From contig CAZMSH010000012.1 of NCBI GenBank assembly GCA_964568875.1, positions 31,226 through 95,225 on the forward strand: a stretch of DNA of 64,000 bases. The letters are read 5' to 3'. A program made the position numbers and the translations under genes. This DNA is from SLNP01 sp964568875. Lineage in GTDB: Bacteria > Bacteroidota > Bacteroidia > Bacteroidales > VadinHA17. The notes beneath the pieces were generated by a model, which saw only the letters and a program-made list of their open reading frames with translations, had not been told where the DNA came from and did not search any database. How positions within the stretch are numbered: position 1 is the first letter of the stretch; each line of letters starts with the position of its first letter. Positions 24,572 through 32,896 of the stretch are shown one piece after another.

Positions 24572-26008
24572 ATGACTACAGAAGAATTCAGGAAATACGC
24601 CCACGAACTTGTAGAGTGGATGGCCTGGTACATGGATAATGTTGAGACGTTTCCCGTTAAGTCACAGGTTAAACCCGGAGAAATATTTAAGGCTTTACCT
24701 GATTCCCCGCCTCTGCAGCCTGAGAGTTTCGAGGCCCTGATGAACGATTTCAGGGATATACTGATGCCTGGCATCACTCACTGGCAGAGTCCGGGTTTTT
24801 TTGCCTATTTCCCGGCCAATAGCAGCCCCCCGTCAATACTCGCCGAGATGCTGACAGCAACAATAGGAGCTCAGTGCATGATATGGGAAACATCACCTGC
24901 AGCGGCAGAACTCGAAGAGAGAGTGATGAACTGGTTAAGAGACAGCATGGGGCTTCCGCAATCATTTGAGGGGGTAATACATGATACAGCATCAACGGCA
25001 ACACTTACCGCAATTATTTCTGCCCGTGAAAAGATTACACGTTACAGTTACAATGAACTGGGTGCTGCAGGCAACGGCACACTCAGAATATATACATCAG
25101 CCCAGGCTCACTCTTCTGTTGAAAAGGGCGTTAAGATAGCAGGACTGGGAAGGAGGAACCTCGTTAAGGTAAGGACCAACGGAGATTATGCCATTGACAC
25201 GGTAGACCTTGAGGAGTCTATAGTCAGAGACATTGCAGCCGGGTACAGACCTTGCTGTGTCATTGCAACAATAGGCACAACAGGTACAACAGCCGTTGAT
25301 CCGCTGAACGAAATAGGTGAAATATGCAGTAAATATGACCTGTGGCTTCATGTTGATGCAGCCCTGGGAGGTACCGCCATGTTGTTGCCGGAGTTCAGGC
25401 ATCTTTCTGAAGGAGTCAGTCGTGCCGACAGCTTCGTATTCAATCCCCATAAATGGATGTTCACCAATTTTGATTGTTCTGTGTACTTTGTTAAAGACGC
25501 CGCACACCTGATAAATACTTTTGAAATATTGCCCGAATATTTAAAAACACGTACCAGAGGCCAGGTAAATGATTATCGCGACTGGGGTATTCCTCTCGGA
25601 CGAAGGTTCAGGGCTCTCAAACTGTGGGCAGTTATCAGGTGTTATGGTCTTGAAGGCCTGAGAACAAAAATAAGAAACCATATAAACCTTGCCGCAGGGC
25701 TTTCACGGCAGATTGCTTCAGATCCATCATTTGAACTTGTTACCCGGCCGGTTTTCAATCTGGTCTGTTTCAGGTTTGCGCCCCAGAGCCTCGATCCGCT
25801 GAGATATAATGAATTGAATGAAAAACTTAACCATACGGTTAACGACACCGGCAAGATATACCTGACTCATACCGTTCTGGATGGAAACTATATACTAAGG
25901 ATGGCTGTATCACAGACTAATGTCGCTGAAAGACACGTGAATGAAGCATGGGACATCATCAGGGAGAAATCTGAGGAAATCCTGATCTCTTTCGATCGCC
26001 GACGCTGA
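24572..26008 (+). CDS. PLP-dependent aromatic-L-amino-acid-type decarboxylase
   Basis: A 478-residue group II decarboxylase of the DDC/TDC family. The N-terminal domain has HWQSPGFFAYFPANSSPPS and MIWETSPAAAELEERVMNW. The PLP domain has HSSVEKG, TIGTTGTTAVDP, the Asp of LHVDAALGG, and the PLP lysine in VFNPHKWMFTNFDCS. The C-terminal segment YLTHTVLDGNYILRMAVSQT is typical. It probably decarboxylates tryptophan, tyrosine/DOPA or phenylalanine; which one cannot be read. It is 4 bases downstream of atpC. Its last 50 bases overlap the convergent large peptidase-like gene. Confidence 0.9.
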   Translation: MTTEEFRKYAHELVEWMAWYMDNVETFPVKSQVKPGEIFKALPDSPPLQPESFEALMNDFRDILMPGITHWQSPGFFAYFPANSSPPSILAEMLTATIGAQCMIWETSPAAAELEERVMNWLRDSMGLPQSFEGVIHDTASTATLTAIISAREKITRYSYNELGAAGNGTLRIYTSAQAHSSVEKGVKIAGLGRRNLVKVRTNGDYAIDTVDLEESIVRDIAAGYRPCCVIATIGTTGTTAVDPLNEIGEICSKYDLWLHVDAALGGTAMLLPEFRHLSEGVSRADSFVFNPHKWMFTNFDCSVYFVKDAAHLINTFEILPEYLKTRTRGQVNDYRDWGIPLGRRFRALKLWAVIRCYGLEGLRTKIRNHINLAAGLSRQIASDPSFELVTRPVFNLVCFRFAPQSLDPLRYNELNEKLNHTVNDTGKIYLTHTVLDGNYILRMAVSQTNVAERHVNEAWDIIREKSEEILISFDRRR

Positions 26009-28892
26009 AACCATATATGTCGACACTGAAGACCCCCTCTATGAATGACCTATTTTCGCCGGGAATGTATCCGCCCCTGGCTCCGGCTGATATACCAAAA
26101 GGGATCCTTAATACATGAAAATCGGCCAGCAGCTCTCCGCCAAATGAAGTAAAAATCTGCTTCTCGCTTACAAATCTGCGATCGTTAATGTAATATGTCC
26201 CGGTACTCTGTGCCATATCACCGAACAATCCTCCACGTATTCTCTTTATGTAAAGCAGACTGCCGACAGAAAAGTCAGGATAGGCTATCGGAAATACATA
26301 ATCGGCATTGATATTCTCTATCTTTTCAGAAATGATGTCCCTATACCCCCTGGGAAAATCAATTCTGTTTCCAAGATAGTAGCGTACCGGTTTCTGCCAT
26401 TCAGCCTGGAATCTGAGTCTGAGACCATGATTTTTTATTATTCCCGGCAGATAATATGCAATCCTGATAGTCGTAATCGGACCGTATGTTTCTTCGTCAA
26501 AAGGGGCTTCTGTATGTATTATGTCCAGTACCTGTGCCAGAGGAGGGAAAATATCCCGTCGTGCTGAACGACGGCTGTTTGAAAAGAATATCCTTCCTGT
26601 AAGAAAGGACTGGCCATAGTCAAAATTTGACAGAGAAGGATCGTATATGTAATTGTTTTCATAGGAGTGATCAACCGAAAATCTTAAGAACTGGGAAGAT
26701 GCCCCTGTGCTAAACCTCAATGGAAGTGATATTTCTGTTTTGGTCGAAATGGCACGATAAATTGCAGATGGATTTACATCCTGACCTCCTCTGAAAATAG
26801 CGGGTTCTCCCCCATATGACAACCTGAAATCGACAACAGGATACCATCCCTTCCAGGTTATACCTGTATGCAGTTTGTGATCGCCATCAGAATATTCATA
26901 TCCAAAACTGCCGATTACAGTGCTTAGGAGGTTCTGAGTCAGAAGGGTTAACCCCGGCCTTATCGATGTGGGATCTGCGGAAACTCTGTCAAGATCAAAA
27001 TAGAAGGGCATCCAACTGTGAATATTTAATATATGCTGCCATTTTCTGTAAGGAGATACCTTGTAGTCAGGTATACTATCCCATTCTGAATTATCACCTG
27101 TCAGGAACGGCAGCCCGGGATCAGAATCAGGAAGATCTATCTTGTCCAGCAGAGATGAAGCCGGTTTTTCTGTGTTTTCATAGTCGAACAGGCTTCCTTT
27201 AATTCCGGTGAATACTATGTTAAAGCCATAATGATTATAATCTGAAAATAATACCCTGTTACCATACAGGCTGAGACCATCCACTCCGAATCGCGATCTG
27301 GTAATAGTATGAATTGTCTTTTCAGGTGTTTTAATGAAAATGTTGTCTGTTCCGCCTGCCGATGAAATAAAAAACAGAGTATCATTCCTCATCTGTGCGG
27401 CCTGAAGATCATGGCGGCCAGGTTCAAGAACCATCATCCATCTATCTTCATTAACATTATAATTATAAACTCCTTCTCCCTTGTCTGTTAACATAATTAC
27501 AGTAATCTCTGTGTTATCATCAGACCATTCTGGTCGCTGTGGATAACCATTTGAAGGGGAGGCTACCTCTCTGATTATCTCCCCTGTCAAACCGTCGAGA
27601 AAAACCAGCCTGTTTTCTCCGGCGGGAGTGTTTTCTACTGTGGCAATCATTGATCCGTCTGATGATATTGCCGGTGCAACATATCGTGATCTTTTGGTTA
27701 ACCTTGAAGTAATACCCGATTTCAGATCATGAACTGCTATTACCTGGAAGTTCCGGTTTTCCCATCTGGGATCGTATTGTAACTCCGACCATACAATTTT
27801 CCCGGCACCATGCGAGATGTAGAACGGCCATGACCATCCTGTATATAGGATTCTTTTTTCCTTGGTCCCGTTGTTTGTTAGCAACACTATTGCAGGAGGC
27901 TCTGAAAAAGAAGTTTTAAGACTGATAATTGAGTCAGCGCCAATCTGCACCGGTGACATATAATTAACATAGGAATCACGATTAAAAGGCCTCAGGGAGG
28001 TATACCCGACAGGGATTTCCTGTACCATTTCAGAATTCCATAATTTACTTAGTTCTGAAAATGTCTCATCATAAAGCTTTTTCTTGGTTAAAGAAGCAGA
28101 CTTCCTGAGACTTAAGTTTATGGGATTAATAAGAAATGCTTTCGATCCTGTTGCTTTTACGGCATCTCTCCAGAGCTCTTCACCATATTTTGATCTTGCA
28201 TATTCTGTCATCCTGAAGCCATATCTGTAATGGTCAGGGGTATAATCGCGATACGATCCGAAAAGAATCTTGTTATAGCTGTATCCTCCGGGCTTTTGAA
28301 GGTACAGGGCCTTGAGGTCCTTGTTGAAGGAGGGATTGTCGCCCCGGCCACCAGGTGTAAGAATGCTCTCGTAGAGCACAGCTTCACCTTCGTAAAACCA
28401 CATGGGGAGCAATGCTGCTGTTATTCCACTAAATGACTCTCCGGTCAGTAATGACATAAACCTTGTAAAACCGGTATTCAGAGCCCTTGTTTGCATGATA
28501 TGCACAGTCTCGTGATATGTAAGTGAAAGAAGCTGGTCTGTTGGCGTGCTGTTTTGTCCCGGCATAGGATAGAGCTCCATCCGGTCCGGTGCAAGACTTA
28601 CGTAGCCGTTTGATTCGGATGAGTAGTTATGCATTATAACATTACTTCTTCCGGACCGAACCGGCTGACGGTAAATATTCTTCATAAGCCCGTAAGCATT
28701 CTCGAGATAAAAGAGTGTTCTGAAGGCTTCATCGCGATATGGTGACGGAAAAACTACCCTGAAATTGTCTCCCTTTATCTGACTCCATTTGATTGACGCC
28801 GGATCGGTTCCTGTCTCATAAAACTGTGCTGCCGTTCGTGTATGGGCAACCAGTATAATAAGGATTGCTAATAGAGAGGATAATCTGTTCAT
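25959..28892 (-). CDS. Secreted metallopeptidase-like / beta-propeller / outer-membrane barrel protein
   Basis: A 977-residue protein. Start 28892 gives a signal peptide (MNRLSSLLAILIILVAH, cut near TAAQ); 50 upstream residues of the open frame are rejected. Residues ~25-290 look like a peptidase-MA-type domain: LTYHETVHIMQT (HExxH, His127-His131) and WFYEGEAVLYES, supplying the likely third ligand Glu (~168). Residues ~300-600 repeat WD40/TolB-like blades (AISSDGSMIATVENT, RPEWSDDNTEITVI). Residues ~650-977 are strand-rich with alternating aromatics (ITWKGWYPVVDFRLSYGG, RLRFQAEWQKPVRYYLGN), suggesting an outer-membrane barrel. The protein would place a peptidase and propeller in the periplasm or surface. 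No name is assigned. It overlaps the decarboxylase gene by 50 bases. Confidence 0.75.
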   Translation of the reverse strand: MNRLSSLLAILIILVAHTRTAAQFYETGTDPASIKWSQIKGDNFRVVFPSPYRDEAFRTLFYLENAYGLMKNIYRQPVRSGRSNVIMHNYSSESNGYVSLAPDRMELYPMPGQNSTPTDQLLSLTYHETVHIMQTRALNTGFTRFMSLLTGESFSGITAALLPMWFYEGEAVLYESILTPGGRGDNPSFNKDLKALYLQKPGGYSYNKILFGSYRDYTPDHYRYGFRMTEYARSKYGEELWRDAVKATGSKAFLINPINLSLRKSASLTKKKLYDETFSELSKLWNSEMVQEIPVGYTSLRPFNRDSYVNYMSPVQIGADSIISLKTSFSEPPAIVLLTNNGTKEKRILYTGWSWPFYISHGAGKIVWSELQYDPRWENRNFQVIAVHDLKSGITSRLTKRSRYVAPAISSDGSMIATVENTPAGENRLVFLDGLTGEIIREVASPSNGYPQRPEWSDDNTEITVIMLTDKGEGVYNYNVNEDRWMMVLEPGRHDLQAAQMRNDTLFFISSAGGTDNIFIKTPEKTIHTITRSRFGVDGLSLYGNRVLFSDYNHYGFNIVFTGIKGSLFDYENTEKPASSLLDKIDLPDSDPGLPFLTGDNSEWDSIPDYKVSPYRKWQHILNIHSWMPFYFDLDRVSADPTSIRPGLTLLTQNLLSTVIGSFGYEYSDGDHKLHTGITWKGWYPVVDFRLSYGGEPAIFRGGQDVNPSAIYRAISTKTEISLPLRFSTGASSQFLRFSVDHSYENNYIYDPSLSNFDYGQSFLTGRIFFSNSRRSARRDIFPPLAQVLDIIHTEAPFDEETYGPITTIRIAYYLPGIIKNHGLRLRFQAEWQKPVRYYLGNRIDFPRGYRDIISEKIENINADYVFPIAYPDFSVGSLLYIKRIRGGLFGDMAQSTGTYYINDRRFVSEKQIFTSFGGELLADFHVLRIPFGISAGARGGYIPGENRSFIEGVFSVDIYGFSVGDRKRSGFPQISP

Positions 28893-29069
28893 CACCGAAA
28901 AGTAGGCATTAAAATTAACAATTAATACCATAATAAAGTTTACACCCCCACTCGAAGAGGGTTTACTGCCAATAGCATTGCAGTCCGAAATCTTACAGTT
29001 TGTATCAGAATACCATTCAAATTTCATATTTTCGTCCGGCAAACCCCTGGATGCGGAAAGGAGATCTTG

Positions 29070-32000
29070 ATGAAGAATTTCAGATTAGTAAATAATATTA
29101 CCGGATGGGCAGTTTTCCTTGTAGCAGCTGTAACATACCTGCTGACAATGGAGTCAACTGCAAGCCTTTGGGATTGTGGTGAATTTATTGCTTCAGCATA
29201 TAAGATGGAGGTTGGTCATCCACCGGGGGCTCCTGTATTCATGCTCATGGGCCGGTTCTTTACTCTCTTTGCCGGTAATGATGTCACAAGGGTTGCATTG
29301 ATGGCCAACGCCCTGTCTGCACTTGCAAGTGCATTTACAATACTGTTTCTCTTCTGGTCGGTAACTCATCTTGCAAGGAGAATAATTCTGAAAGAGGCAG
29401 AGCACTTTACAACATCGAATATACTTGCGGTGATGGGAGCAGGCGCCGCTGGCGCACTTGCTTATACATTCTCAGATACTTTCTGGTTCTCGGCTGTTGA
29501 AGGTGAAGTATATGCTACATCCTCGCTTTTTACTGCAGCAGTATTTTGGGCATTACTCCGCTGGGAAGAGAGCTATGGGGAAGAACACGCCGACAAATGG
29601 CTTATCCTGATAGCATATCTTATGGGTCTTTCTCTGGGGGTGCATCTGTTAAACCTTCTTGTAATACCGGCAATAACATTTGTATACTATTTCAGAAAAT
29701 ATACCTTCTCGTGGAAAGGATTCGCAGTTTCACTGGTCGTATCGGTGGCCATACTTGTTCTGATAATGTACGGCATAATACCCGGAGTTCTTAATGTCTC
29801 ATCACAATTTGAACTGTTCCTGATCAATACCATCGGCCTGCCTTTCCATACAGGCGTGCTGGTACATGTAATCCTTCTTGGCCTCTTTGTTATTATGGCT
29901 GTCAGGTTCTCAATGTTAAAGACTGGCAGGTTGAAGCTCACTCTGATCTCCATAGTTGCAGTATTGCTGTCAGGAATGTGGTTGTTATCAGAATCGGTAA
30001 TTATAAACATTATTGCCCTGGGTGTATTGGGCCTTCTGGTATGGCTTGCTGCACAAAAAAGGCGCGATCTGCTCAATACGGCATTTACCTCGTTGTTGGT
30101 GATACTTATCGGCTATTCCTCTTTTGCGATAATACTAATCAGATCTTCCGCCAATCCTCCGATGGATGAAAACAACCCTGAGCACATCTTTAGTCTGATA
30201 TACTATCTTAACCGTGAGCAGTATGGACAGAGACCCCTGCTTTATGGCCAGTATTACAACGCGCCGGTAACCGACTACAAGACAGAAGGAAAGCCTACAT
30301 ACAACAGGATTGGGAAGAGGTATGAAGTTACTCACAGGAGTATCGAAAGAGTCTATGATGATCGGTTTAAAACATTCTTTCCCAGGATGTGGAGTGATTC
30401 GCCCGACCATATTGAGAGGTATAAAGAGTGGGGCAGGGTGGAAGGTGTCCCGGTGCAGGTTACAGACCCTTCCACCGGAGAGCGCCGTGTTGAGCGAAGA
30501 CCAAAGTTCAGTGAGAATCTCAGGTTTATGTTTTCATATCAGACAGGATTCATGTATTTCAGGTATTTCATGTGGAACTTTGCAGGCAGACAGAATGATA
30601 CACAGAGTCATGGCGGCACCGTTAACGGAAACTGGATAACAGGTATTGACTTTCTTGATCGTATCAGAGTCGGAACCGTAAAAGGAATGCCTGATGAGAT
30701 GAAAAACGACCCGTCACGTAATAAATACTATCTGCTTCCTCTATTACTCGGAATGTTTGGGTTGATATTTCAGTTAAACCGCGATGTGCGTAACTGGTGG
30801 ATAGTTAGCTTGTTATTTATAATGACAGGCATCGCTATAATCATCTACCTGAATCAGTATCCTAACCAACCAAGAGAGAGGGATTATGCCTATGCCGGTT
30901 CCTTCTATGCATTCGCAATATGGATAGGGCTGGGCGTCCTGTTTATTTATGATTTCCTGATGAAGTTTATGAACAGAAGAACCGCCGCAATAATTGCGGT
31001 CACATTCTCTATGGCCGTACCGGTAATAATGGCAAAGGAGAACTGGGCAGATCATGACCGGTCAGGAAGGTACCTTACAACCGATGTGGCTTCAAATTAT
31101 CTGAACAGTTGTGCACCCAACGCCGTAATTTTCACCAATGGTGATAACGACACCTTCCCTCTCTGGTATGTGCAGGAGGTGGAAGGTGTCAGAACTGATG
31201 TGCGGGTATGTAACCTGATGCTGCTCAATACAGACTGGTACATCGATCAGATGAAGATGAAGGTTTACGAATCTGACCCGTTGCCACTGACTCTTCCTGC
31301 AGAAAAGTATTATGAAGGTGTAAATAACCAGGTATATATAGTAGAAAGATACAAGGAACCTGCTGATGCCTCTGCAGTTATCGACTTCGTACGCAGCAAT
31401 GACCCTGCATCGAAGATTAGAATCTCTCCAACTGAGGAGATTGATTATATACCTGCAAGAACGATAAGAATACCCGTTGACAGGGAGAAGGTAGTTGCCA
31501 ATGGTACTGTAAGACCTGAAGATGCAGAGCTTGTAGTCCCTTACATAGAAATAAAGCTTACAGGAAATGCTATATTGAAAAGCCAGCTGATGGTTTTGGA
31601 TATGCTGGCTCATAACGACTGGGAAAGACCGATATATTTTGTTTCAGGATACCATAATGATGCCCTTGGCCTTGAGGAGTATTTTCAGCTTGAAGGGATT
31701 GCTTTCAGACTCGTTCCAATTAAGTCACATAACAGGAACTGGCTCGATTACGGCAGAGTCGATACCGGAATTCTTTATGAAAACATGATGAACAGATTCA
31801 GATGGAGAGGAGCAAGCGATCCGGATGTATACCTCGATTATTTTCATAAGAGAACCCTCACCGTTATTAAGGCAAGATTGCATTATGCACGGCTTGCAGC
31901 AGAACTTGCTGCCGAAGGCAAAGCCGATAAGGCAGCTGAAGTGATAGACCGTTGTCTTAGTGAGCTTCCTTTCAGCAAATTGCCGTATGATATGTTTACC

Positions 32001-32294
32001 TCTGACCTGGTGGCAGCCTGTTTTGCTTCAGGCATTGATGAAAAGGCGCTCGAGATAGCTAAAGATGGTACAGATTATTTCTTCAGGCGGATAGAATACT
32101 ATCTTGCTCAGTCTCCAGGGTTTATTTACTCTGCCGGGTATGAGATACAGATATCTATGCAGTATGTATCAAAGATTGTTGATGCACTTGTTGCAAACGG
32201 CCATGAGGAGACAGGAGGTGAAATCAATAAAAAGATGGAGGAGCTTTACGCTTCATTTATGATAATCCGCAGGTCTTACGGTGAGGGAGATTAA
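29070..32294 (+). CDS. DUF2723 (TMEM260-like) large membrane protein
   Basis: A 1074-residue protein. ATG at 29070 follows AAAGGAG; the TTG codon just before it is ignored. The N-terminal ~350 residues hold about ten membrane helices. Family landmarks are LTMESTASLWDCGEFIASAYKMEVGHPPGAP (read in part), with the acidic DCGEF loop typical of GT-C enzymes. More helices lie at ~560-660. The loop YLNQYPNQPRERDYAYAGSFYAFAIW and NGDNDTFPLWYVQEVEG are highly conserved in Bacteroidota DUF2723. The C-terminal ~350 residues are soluble and helical with TPR-like parts (AAELAAEGKADKAAEVIDRCL). Human TMEM260 has been reported as a protein O-mannosyltransferase, so a GT-C glycosyltransferase role is plausible here but unproven. 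Confidence 0.85.
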   Translation: MKNFRLVNNITGWAVFLVAAVTYLLTMESTASLWDCGEFIASAYKMEVGHPPGAPVFMLMGRFFTLFAGNDVTRVALMANALSALASAFTILFLFWSVTHLARRIILKEAEHFTTSNILAVMGAGAAGALAYTFSDTFWFSAVEGEVYATSSLFTAAVFWALLRWEESYGEEHADKWLILIAYLMGLSLGVHLLNLLVIPAITFVYYFRKYTFSWKGFAVSLVVSVAILVLIMYGIIPGVLNVSSQFELFLINTIGLPFHTGVLVHVILLGLFVIMAVRFSMLKTGRLKLTLISIVAVLLSGMWLLSESVIINIIALGVLGLLVWLAAQKRRDLLNTAFTSLLVILIGYSSFAIILIRSSANPPMDENNPEHIFSLIYYLNREQYGQRPLLYGQYYNAPVTDYKTEGKPTYNRIGKRYEVTHRSIERVYDDRFKTFFPRMWSDSPDHIERYKEWGRVEGVPVQVTDPSTGERRVERRPKFSENLRFMFSYQTGFMYFRYFMWNFAGRQNDTQSHGGTVNGNWITGIDFLDRIRVGTVKGMPDEMKNDPSRNKYYLLPLLLGMFGLIFQLNRDVRNWWIVSLLFIMTGIAIIIYLNQYPNQPRERDYAYAGSFYAFAIWIGLGVLFIYDFLMKFMNRRTAAIIAVTFSMAVPVIMAKENWADHDRSGRYLTTDVASNYLNSCAPNAVIFTNGDNDTFPLWYVQEVEGVRTDVRVCNLMLLNTDWYIDQMKMKVYESDPLPLTLPAEKYYEGVNNQVYIVERYKEPADASAVIDFVRSNDPASKIRISPTEEIDYIPARTIRIPVDREKVVANGTVRPEDAELVVPYIEIKLTGNAILKSQLMVLDMLAHNDWERPIYFVSGYHNDALGLEEYFQLEGIAFRLVPIKSHNRNWLDYGRVDTGILYENMMNRFRWRGASDPDVYLDYFHKRTLTVIKARLHYARLAAELAAEGKADKAAEVIDRCLSELPFSKLPYDMFTSDLVAACFASGIDEKALEIAKDGTDYFFRRIEYYLAQSPGFIYSAGYEIQISMQYVSKIVDALVANGHEETGGEINKKMEELYASFMIIRRSYGEGD

Positions 32295-32309
32295 ATCGAA
32301 AAATGATTG

Positions 32310-32720
32310 TTATTGTGCGTATTCCTTCCTTACAAGGTATTTTTCAATAAGGTTGAGAAGTCTTTCCGGGAACAATGGCTTCAGGACAAACTCATTGCAG
32401 CCCGCTACAAATGCTTCTCTCCTTATCTGGTCAGAACTGTAGGCTGTAACCATTATTACCGGTGTCTCCTTGTCTCTTTTCCTTAACAGCTTGATACAGT
32501 CAATACCGTTGATGTACGGAATAAGAAAATCCATGATGATAAAATCAACATTGAGGGCTTCCTGTGAAATCAGCTCATTGAAATCCCTTCCGTTTTTCAA
32601 TATTGTGATCTCAGCTCCGGTACTTTTCAAAAGAGTCTCATAGTACTTTACAGAAGGGACATCATCGTCAATAATAATAATGTTCTTGTTACTGAGGTCC
32701 GACAGGGAAAAATTCAACAT
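32310..32720 (-). CDS. Single-domain response regulator (receiver only)
   Basis: A 136-residue CheY-like receiver without output domain. Conserved sites: acidic pair in IIIDDDVPSVKYYE, phospho-acceptor Asp in FIIMDFLIPYINGID, Thr in VIMVTAYSS, Lys in VLKPLFPERL. It is divergent from the YfiR-SpoIIE phosphatase gene across a 176-bp spacer. Stand-alone receivers usually act by protein binding, so the neighbour is a candidate partner. No histidine kinase is adjacent. Confidence 0.92.
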   Translation of the reverse strand: MLNFSLSDLSNKNIIIIDDDVPSVKYYETLLKSTGAEITILKNGRDFNELISQEALNVDFIIMDFLIPYINGIDCIKLLRKRDKETPVIMVTAYSSDQIRREAFVAGCNEFVLKPLFPERLLNLIEKYLVRKEYAQ

Positions 32721-32851
32721 TGCTGATTTGCTGAGCTGGTTGTAATATTATGTAAAAATAGTAACTGGAATCGAGGTGAAGGTAGTTCTCGGGCGCAGTT
32801 TTCAACAAGTTATTAACATAAAAAATATTATGATGTATAAGCTCAATTTAC

Positions 32852-32859
32852 TATTTTTG
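32852..32859 (+). promoter_or_regulatory. -7 element before the SpoIIE-phosphatase gene
   Basis: TATTTTTG fits TAnnTTTG, 37 bases before the start codon at 32897; no clear -33 element. Confidence 0.35.
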
Positions 32860-32896
32860 ATATCAGTAGATAGTAAGCCTGTTTAAACCATCTGAA

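Noticed and set aside
28893..29042. 50-residue N-terminal extension of the large peptidase-like protein
   Set aside because: A canonical signal peptide begins at 28892, and the extension has no family-like features.
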